Source: Thermoplasmata archaeon (GTDB lineage: Archaea; Thermoplasmatota; Thermoplasmata; Thermoplasmatales; Thermoplasmataceae). Taken from it: DNA of 20,851 nt. Positions 15,756 through 20,851 of the stretch are shown one piece after another. The notes below the pieces were generated by a model. It ran no database searches. It was not told where the DNA came from and saw nothing but the letters and a program-made list of their open reading frames with translations. Location: NCBI GenBank assembly GCA_021811525.1, contig JAJZOK010000017.1:1-20851 (forward strand). The letters run 5' to 3'. Position 1 is the stretch's first letter. Each line of letters opens with the position of its first letter. The position numbers and the translations under genes were made by a program.

Positions 15756-16409
15756 ATGGAGATAAAAGGATTCTACGATTTGAGCGTGCCTCTGAAAACT
15801 TATATGCCTATCTGGCCAACGAATCCGCTGGTGAATATTATTCCGGTGGGCATTGCAGCACGCGACGGATACAGTGTGGAGACATACTTCTCTGCCACAC
15901 ATTCCGGTACCCACATTGACGCACCTTACCACATGCTTGAGGATGGCGCAACTGTGGATAAACTGCCACTCTCACAGTTGATCGGGGAGGGTTTTGTTAT
16001 CAGGCCGGAACTCAAGGGGAAGGAAATTACTCTTGATATGATGAAGAAAAAGTGGAAGAAGGAATATGATGGAAAGATTATACTCATCCACACAGGTTGG
16101 GACAAGAAGAGGAGCTTCACAAAGGAATTCCAGTTTGATTTTCCCGGCTTGGCCATGGATACAGTAGATTTTCTTATTGAACACCACCCGCGTGTCATTG
16201 GAATCGACACCCTTGGTATAGAGCCATATGACCATTCCGACTTCAGGGTGCACAAAGCACTTCTACCCCATGGCATGGCCTTTATCGAGGACCTTGCAGG
16301 GCTGGATCAGCTTACGGAGGGCAAAAAGTACCTGGTAGCAGCCCTCCCCATCAAGATTTCTGGAGCTAGTGGAGCCATGGCAAGAGTTGTAGCCATGGAC
16401 GTTTACTGA
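15756..16409 (+). CDS. Cyclase-family metal-dependent hydrolase (kynurenine formamidase-like)
   Basis: A 217-residue cytoplasmic protein of the cyclase family, which includes bacterial kynurenine formamidase (KynB) and isatin hydrolase. The metal-binding signature HSGTHIDAPYH is at 49-59, with H49, H53, D55 and H59 as likely ligands. A further conserved piece is IGIDTLGIEPYDHSDFRVHKALL, in which the histidines probably complete the site. Family members hydrolyse N-formyl amides or lactam/lactone rings. No tryptophan-degradation gene is nearby, so the substrate is not established. Twelve nucleotides after its stop begins an amino-acid permease gene, suggesting that the pair imports and hydrolyses an amino-acid-like compound. 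Translation is probably leaderless. Confidence 0.88.
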   Translation: MEIKGFYDLSVPLKTYMPIWPTNPLVNIIPVGIAARDGYSVETYFSATHSGTHIDAPYHMLEDGATVDKLPLSQLIGEGFVIRPELKGKEITLDMMKKKWKKEYDGKIILIHTGWDKKRSFTKEFQFDFPGLAMDTVDFLIEHHPRVIGIDTLGIEPYDHSDFRVHKALLPHGMAFIEDLAGLDQLTEGKKYLVAALPIKISGASGAMARVVAMDVY

Positions 16410-16413
16410 GGTG
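16408..16413 (+). promoter_or_regulatory. Shine-Dalgarno sequence for the APC permease
   Basis: GAGGTG overlaps the stop of the cyclase gene and ends 8 nt before the GTG at 16422. It decides that GTG as the start and shows that this second gene is translated from an internal site of a shared mRNA, unlike the leaderless first genes around it. Confidence 0.65.
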
Positions 16414-16421
16414 AAAAAACC

Positions 16422-17999
16422 GTGGAAGGACAAAAAACAGGGTATAAGAAAGGACTGGGTTTCTGGCATGTCGTCTTTTTGACCATAGGAGCAATCCTTG
16501 GTCCGGCAGTTGCCTATATACCGGTCACAGTACTGGCTGATGGAGGACCTGCAGGAATACTGGCATGGCCAATTGCATTCCTGCTTATCCTGCCTATTGC
16601 ATATGTGTATGTGGAGCTTGGCTCAATGTGGCCGCGTGCGGGCGGTGTAGCTTACTATCCCGCAAGGAGCCATGGTTCAGTGGTTGGAGTTCTAAATGGT
16701 TGGTCTGCATTCGTCGGTTATTCCCTTGCAATGCCGGCTGTGGTGGCTGCTATTGTAGAATATTCGGGATACTATATACCTCAGTTCCTTACACCCAGCG
16801 GCAGCACTCTTTCATATGTGGGGATTGCGGTGGCAATTGTAGCAACTGCGCTGATATTCATCATTAACACCCGGCCAATACATTTCATGGGTAATGTGAA
16901 CAATATCTTCACGGTGGTGAAGATGGCGCTGATAATGATTGTAAGCATCGCACTGCTATTCTATTTCAACTCATCAAATCTCTCATCCTTTGGCGGTTTC
17001 TCTCCGCTAGGGACAGGGGGCATCTTCCTGGCAGTTTCTGCGACCATATTTGCTTACGCAGGCTTCAGGCAGCCCATTGATTACGCAGAAGAGGTTCACG
17101 ATCCCGGCAAATTCCTTCCAAGGGCTATTGTCGTCTCGCTTGCAATTGTGATGTTATTCTACGTCATAGAAAGCCTTGCTTTCCTTGGTACTGTGCATCT
17201 TGCATACCCGACCATATCAGCTTCCAGCTGGACTGGCCTGTCCGGACTCGCCGCCCCATATGCAACCGCATCGCTAGCCGTTGGCCTTGGCCTCTTTGCA
17301 GCAATTGCAATCATCGGAGTTGTAATTGCTTCATTCAGTGATGGCATCATTTACTATGGTGGAGCATCAAGGGTGGGAAACACACTTTCAAGATATGACA
17401 GGTACTTCCCGCCATTCCTTGGCAGGATCGACAAGAATGGGATTCCTTTCTATTCAGTTGTGCTGGTGCTGGTAATATCCATAATTTACCTCATACTGCT
17501 TCCTTCCTTTACTGACATCCTGGGCGTGTTCGTAGATGCAGTTGTGTTTTCGTACGCTCCTGCAGCTATCAGCCTTGCAGTGTTCAGGAAGAAGCTGCCC
17601 AACGAGAAGAGGCCATACAAGCTGCCATTCTATCAGGTAATATCTCCACTGGCTTTCGTTATAGGGGGGCTCCTCATATACTGGTCAGGATTCGGATATG
17701 TTTCAATATCCATAATATCTGTATTTGTGGGACTGCTGTTCCTTGGCTATGTGGCTTCAAGAAAGGAATTCACAATGGCTGACTTCAAGGCCGGAATATG
17801 GCTTCCTGTTTACATGGTTGTTGTGCTTATCCTTTCATACATAGGGAGCTCAAACTTTGGCGGCATCAACCTCATAGTCTTCCCTTACGACATTGTGGTG
17901 TTCATAATAGTAACACTGGTGTTCTACTTCATCGGATACTATTCAGGCATCAATTATACGGGAAAAGGAGTCGTCGACGAAGAGGGCCAGGCAGCGTAA
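16422..17999 (+). CDS. APC-superfamily amino-acid permease
   Basis: A 525-residue membrane protein with about 12 to 14 hydrophobic segments. The first helix has TIGAILGPAVAYIP (about 21-34), the glycine-rich unwound stretch that binds the amino-acid backbone in APC carriers. VELGSMWPRAGGVAYYPARS (about 64-83) is the second family landmark, and the loop FRQPIDYAEEVHDPGKFLPRA is the conserved stretch after the sixth helix. It takes up amino acids or related amines, probably with protons; the substrate is not readable. The start is GTG, chosen by the GAGGTG sequence 8 nt upstream. It is in an operon with the cyclase-family hydrolase, which hints that the cargo is that enzyme's substrate or product. 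Confidence 0.94.
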   Translation: MEGQKTGYKKGLGFWHVVFLTIGAILGPAVAYIPVTVLADGGPAGILAWPIAFLLILPIAYVYVELGSMWPRAGGVAYYPARSHGSVVGVLNGWSAFVGYSLAMPAVVAAIVEYSGYYIPQFLTPSGSTLSYVGIAVAIVATALIFIINTRPIHFMGNVNNIFTVVKMALIMIVSIALLFYFNSSNLSSFGGFSPLGTGGIFLAVSATIFAYAGFRQPIDYAEEVHDPGKFLPRAIVVSLAIVMLFYVIESLAFLGTVHLAYPTISASSWTGLSGLAAPYATASLAVGLGLFAAIAIIGVVIASFSDGIIYYGGASRVGNTLSRYDRYFPPFLGRIDKNGIPFYSVVLVLVISIIYLILLPSFTDILGVFVDAVVFSYAPAAISLAVFRKKLPNEKRPYKLPFYQVISPLAFVIGGLLIYWSGFGYVSISIISVFVGLLFLGYVASRKEFTMADFKAGIWLPVYMVVVLILSYIGSSNFGGINLIVFPYDIVVFIIVTLVFYFIGYYSGINYTGKGVVDEEGQAA

Positions 18000-18002
18000 A
18001 AA

Positions 18003-18035
18003 TTATTATTTTATTTTATCATTTTCCATTTTTTT
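18003..18035 (+). terminator. T-rich terminator after the permease
   Basis: Repeated T-runs including a run of seven or more Ts near 18029-18035 follow the permease stop. This fits oligo-T termination in archaea and separates the operon from the aminotransferase gene. Confidence 0.5.
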
Positions 18036-18058
18036 ACTCAAAATATTCTGGTCATATG

Positions 18059-18068
18059 CTTAAATAAT
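18059..18068 (+). promoter_or_regulatory. TATA-like element for the aminotransferase
   Basis: CTTAAATAAT is centred about 24 nt before the ATG at 18087. It supports that ATG over the in-frame TTG at 18078. Confidence 0.5.
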
Positions 18069-18086
18069 GCCAGATCATTGATATTT

Positions 18087-19220
18087 ATGTATATTAGCGA
18101 CCTTGAAGGCTCTCCATCTCTTGAAGTCGTGAACCTTGTTCTGCAAAAGCTTTCTAGAGGGGAGAAGATTACGTCTCTTGCCATAGGTGAGCCTCTTTAC
18201 AAGACTCCTGACAAAATCATGGAGATTGCCTATGAAAGCATGAGGAATGGTGATACCCACTATACCTCATCCTATGGAATACCTGAAGTGCGTGAGGCTA
18301 TTGTTGACAAGGTACGGCACAAGAACGGAATCAAAGCGTCTGTGGATAATACTATTTTCATAACTTCAAAACAGTCAATATTTGCAACTTTCATGGCACT
18401 GGCAGGCAAGAGATCCAGGATTCTTCTCCCCAATCCAGGTTACTTCTTCAGTGAACCTGCCGAGATTGCAGGATTCCAACCTTCTTATTACAGGATGAAA
18501 TCTGATCTTTCACCCGACGTGGAAGACATACTTTTAAAATTGGACAGCAATGTCGCCGCAGTGCTTGTTAATTCACCCAGCAATCCTACCGGCAAGGTGA
18601 TGGACAAGGAAGATTTACAGGTTATTTACGAGGCCGCAAGGAAACACGGTGCAAAGATCATAAGTGATGAGGCTTATGAAGACCTTGTTTACGAGAAGAA
18701 GCATTTCTCCATTGGATCACTGGAGAATTCCCCTGATACTGTAATATCAATTTTCAGCCTTTCCAAGAGTTACTCCATGACGGGCTGGAGATCCGGCTAT
18801 ACAGTAGCGGACCAGAAGACTGTTTCTAATATTTCCAAGGTGATAGAGCACACTTACACATGTTCTCCGCCTTTCATACAGAAAGCTTCTGCCTATGCCC
18901 TGAAGTATGGGGATAAATTCATTGAGGAGTTCCGCAAAGACTTCCGGAAGAAACGTGACACAGTTTCAAGGAGAATCGGTGAGATTCCCAGCCTGTCGCT
19001 AGGTCCAATAGAGGGTGCGTTCTACGCTTTCCCATCATACACTAAAAAGGTAAAGTCAACTGTTTTCAGCAAGGAATTACTGGAAAAGCATGGAACTGCT
19101 GTTCTCCCGGGCCTTGCCTTTGGTTCAGCAGGGGAGGGGCATATTCGCATCTCTTTTTCCGGGACTCAGGAATCAATCGACCATGGCCTGGATGAAATAG
19201 AGAAATATCTCAGGGAATAG
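18087..19220 (+). CDS. Class I/II PLP aminotransferase
   Basis: A 377-residue cytoplasmic fold-type I aminotransferase of the aspartate/aromatic group, moving an amino group between an amino acid and a 2-oxo acid. Landmarks, counted from the ATG at 18087: GEP (34-36), YGIPEVREAI (63-72), NSPSNPTGK (162-170), the PLP-ring aspartate D194 in SDEAYEDL, the PLP lysine K227 in SLSKSYSMTGWR with R235, and the C-terminal carboxylate-binding arginine in HIRISFSG. The exact substrate is not readable. Around residue 94 the sequence is TSKQSIFA where related enzymes often have a small-residue glycine turn, a mild difference. Its last 11 nt overlap the 3' end of the convergent aldolase gene. Confidence 0.93.
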   Translation: MYISDLEGSPSLEVVNLVLQKLSRGEKITSLAIGEPLYKTPDKIMEIAYESMRNGDTHYTSSYGIPEVREAIVDKVRHKNGIKASVDNTIFITSKQSIFATFMALAGKRSRILLPNPGYFFSEPAEIAGFQPSYYRMKSDLSPDVEDILLKLDSNVAAVLVNSPSNPTGKVMDKEDLQVIYEAARKHGAKIISDEAYEDLVYEKKHFSIGSLENSPDTVISIFSLSKSYSMTGWRSGYTVADQKTVSNISKVIEHTYTCSPPFIQKASAYALKYGDKFIEEFRKDFRKKRDTVSRRIGEIPSLSLGPIEGAFYAFPSYTKKVKSTVFSKELLEKHGTAVLPGLAFGSAGEGHIRISFSGTQESIDHGLDEIEKYLRE

Positions 19221-19983
19221 CCTTAAGCTTTTCCCTGATGAACTGCAGCGACTCCAGGTATTTGAGCTGGATTGCCTCCCTGTCAGCTCCATACATCAGA
19301 TAATTGAATCCCCTGGATAGGATTGGCTCAGGGGCGCGGTTGGCCAATGGGGAATAGATTCCCGTAATCAGGTTCCTCTTTCTGGCTGCTGCAACTATCC
19401 TGTCTATGGCCTCCACAAATGTGCTGTTATTCCAGGAGAATTCTATCTGAAGTGCAGTAGATAGATCCACTGGTCCAATGAAGCAACCGTCTATGCCTGG
19501 AACGTCTAAAATCTCGTCAAGAGAATCATACGCCTTCTTGGTTTCGATCTGTATCATCACTGCAGAATTTCCGGATTCCTTTACATATTCCTTGAAACCG
19601 TACCCATACTTGGATGCCCTTCCGGGACCCACCCCTCTTACACCTGCAGGGGGAATCCTGGAAAAGGCAACAGCGTCCTTAGCATCCTGTGGTGTCTCTA
19701 TTCCCGGGACAATTATACCCGAAACACCTGTGTCAAGGACTTTTTTCACTTCATTCTTTTCAAGTCCCCGGATTCTTGCCACGACATGCATGGGCTTTGC
19801 CGCCATGAGAATATTCTGGAGCTCCGGGACATCAATTGAAGAGTGCTCCATATCCACAATCAGGAAATCAGGCGACATAAAACTCAACATTTCTGACACT
19901 GAGGAATCCCTGATGCTTACAAGCGGAGCAAGAAGACATCTGGATTTCCTTAGCATTGCTGAAAAAGTCTCATTTGATGGCAT
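19210..19983 (-). CDS. HpcH/HpaI-family class II aldolase
   Basis: A 257-residue cytoplasmic metal-dependent aldolase that splits or joins 2-keto-3-deoxy or 4-hydroxy-2-keto acids with pyruvate. The catalytic and metal residues are at nearly the same numbers as in E. coli HpaI: H47 (DMEHSSID), R70 (VARIRG), E147 (IQIETKK) and D173 (GPVDLS). The ATG at 19983 gives the family's normal N-terminus. A longer frame from 20049 would add 22 unmatched residues and overlap the previous gene. AAGGAG (19997-20002) lies 13 nt upstream, a wide spacing for a ribosome site. It follows the aldehyde dehydrogenase by 62 nt on the same strand, suggesting that the aldehyde released by the aldolase is oxidised by that enzyme. 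The substrate is inferred only. Confidence 0.9.
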   Translation of the reverse strand: MPSNETFSAMLRKSRCLLAPLVSIRDSSVSEMLSFMSPDFLIVDMEHSSIDVPELQNILMAAKPMHVVARIRGLEKNEVKKVLDTGVSGIIVPGIETPQDAKDAVAFSRIPPAGVRGVGPGRASKYGYGFKEYVKESGNSAVMIQIETKKAYDSLDEILDVPGIDGCFIGPVDLSTALQIEFSWNNSTFVEAIDRIVAAARKRNLITGIYSPLANRAPEPILSRGFNYLMYGADREAIQLKYLESLQFIREKLKAIP

Positions 19984-20045
19984 ATTAATCCATACACTCC
20001 TTAGGGGAAAAATTCTTGTTTCTATAGATTGGAACTGACACTGAA

Positions 20046-20851
20046 TCACCGCCTGAAGATGGCAAGCTTGATCTCTGTCATCTCTTCCATAGAAAATCTT
20101 ATCCCTTCTCTACCCAGGCCGCTCTTCTTCATGCCACCGAATGGCATCACGTCCACCCGGAAATCCGAAGTGTCGTTGACAAGCACGGCGCCGAAATCCA
20201 GTTCGTTGACAGCTTTCATTGCAAGGTCAAGGCTGGAGGTGTAAATACCCGCCTGAAGTCCATAGGGCACATCATTTGCCATCCTGAGGGCCTCATCGAA
20301 ATTGCCCACAGGTTGCAGTATTGTGACCGGGCCGAAAATCTCCTTGTGCCACAGGGACGACTTATGGTTGACTTTTTGAACCACTGTTGGCTGAAACAGG
20401 CTCCCATTCCTCTTACCTCCGATGAGCACTTCGGCCCCATCCTTCACCGCACCTGAGAGCTCTTTCTCAACGCGCATAGCCTCCCCTTCCGAAATCATGG
20501 GTCCGATGTCAGTGCTATCATTCAATGGGTCCCCGACTTTCAGCCTGGATGTGAGCTCTACGATCTTGCTTGAAAATTCCTTGTATATATCGTCCTTGAT
20601 AAGAATGCGCTGTGAGTGGATGCAATTCTGCCCCTGGGCTTCCATAGCTGCATCAACAACAGCTTCAGCAGCGGTTTCCAGGTTTGCATCGTCCCAAACA
20701 ATTACTGGAGAGTTACTTCCGAGTTCCATTGAGTATTTCTTTACTCCTGCCTTCCTGACAAGCCTGTCCGCGGCTTCAACTCCGCCGGTGAAGGTTACCA
20801 TCTTTATTTCATCCGCATTCAGGAAGAAGTTGGATACCTCGCCGCCACCAG
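20046..20851 (-). CDS. NAD(P)-dependent aldehyde dehydrogenase, 5' end outside window
   Basis: The visible 268 codons are the C-terminal half or so of an aldehyde dehydrogenase; the frame is open to the right window edge, so the ATG at 20801 is internal. The edge cuts just at the conserved glycine-rich nucleotide-binding region. The motif VTFTGG follows, then the catalytic glutamate in MELGSNSP and the catalytic cysteine in GQNCIHSQ. The late conserved piece KEIFGPV and the closing PFGGMKKSGLGREG are also present. It oxidises an aldehyde to its acid in the cytoplasm. Members of this broad group in related archaea include glyceraldehyde dehydrogenases of the non-phosphorylating Entner-Doudoroff route, and the neighbouring aldolase would fit that, but specificity cannot be read. 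Confidence 0.94.
   Translation of the reverse strand, partial: GGGEVSNFFLNADEIKMVTFTGGVEAADRLVRKAGVKKYSMELGSNSPVIVWDDANLETAAEAVVDAAMEAQGQNCIHSQRILIKDDIYKEFSSKIVELTSRLKVGDPLNDSTDIGPMISEGEAMRVEKELSGAVKDGAEVLIGGKRNGSLFQPTVVQKVNHKSSLWHKEIFGPVTILQPVGNFDEALRMANDVPYGLQAGIYTSSLDLAMKAVNELDFGAVLVNDTSDFRVDVMPFGGMKKSGLGREGIRFSMEEMTEIKLAIFRR

Noticed and set aside
19478..20038. 186-codon plus-strand open frame
   Set aside because: It is fully antisense to the HpaI-type aldolase gene, whose catalytic residues are all in place; it is a shadow frame.
1..20851. CRISPR array or tandem repeats
   Set aside because: No regularly spaced repeats were seen anywhere in the window.

Overview
The window looks like chromosomal DNA of an archaeon, most likely in or near the Thermoplasmatales. 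This is an inference. It rests on a tRNA gene without an encoded CCA end, many genes whose start codon lies about 24-28 nt downstream of a TATA-like box with almost no room for a leader (leaderless transcripts), an archaeal-type VapBC pair, and a gene set typical of heterotrophic acidophiles: hexameric-type glutamate dehydrogenase, many MFS/APC/MMPL carriers, and an HpaI-type aldolase beside an aldehyde dehydrogenase. No rRNA, CRISPR array, intact insertion sequence or phage module was seen.

Layout. (1) 1-1145: 3' part of glutamate dehydrogenase, then tRNA-Gly(CCC) at 1203-1274. (2) About 1275-3550 is a gene-poor, AT-rich accessory patch next to the tRNA. It holds an empty stretch, a VapBC toxin-antitoxin pair, an ORF broken by one in-frame TGA, an unrecognised basic protein and a small membrane-anchored exported protein. 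(3) 3699-4502: a DapB-family reductase whose usual catalytic histidine pair is absent. (4) 4543-11493: transport and envelope block with two MFS symporters of the metabolite:H+ type, an exported beta-propeller-like protein and a large MMPL/RND-type membrane protein. (5) 11487-15636: homoserine block with a Cys/Met-metabolism PLP enzyme overlapping homoserine kinase, a NifX/NifB-like small protein, a GNAT acetyltransferase and homoserine dehydrogenase. (6) 15756-17999: a cyclase-family metal hydrolase followed closely by an APC amino-acid permease with a clear Shine-Dalgarno sequence. (7) 18087-20851: a class I/II aminotransferase, converging on an HpcH/HpaI aldolase that follows an aldehyde dehydrogenase cut by the window edge.

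How the genes fit together. Homoserine dehydrogenase and homoserine kinase lead from aspartate semialdehyde to O-phosphohomoserine. The PLP enzyme overlapping the kinase could take that phosphoester toward cystathionine or methionine. The hydrolase and permease look like an uptake-and-hydrolysis pair for an unknown cyclic or N-acyl amino-acid derivative. The aldolase and aldehyde dehydrogenase look like a 2-keto-acid cleavage and aldehyde oxidation pair. A 17-bp inverted repeat lies between the divergent homoserine dehydrogenase and hydrolase genes and may be an operator.

No clearly new defence or mobile system was found. The best leads are the DapB-like protein without its catalytic histidines, the kinase/PLP-enzyme overlap, the hydrolase-permease operon with its palindrome, and the broken ORF in the tRNA-adjacent patch.
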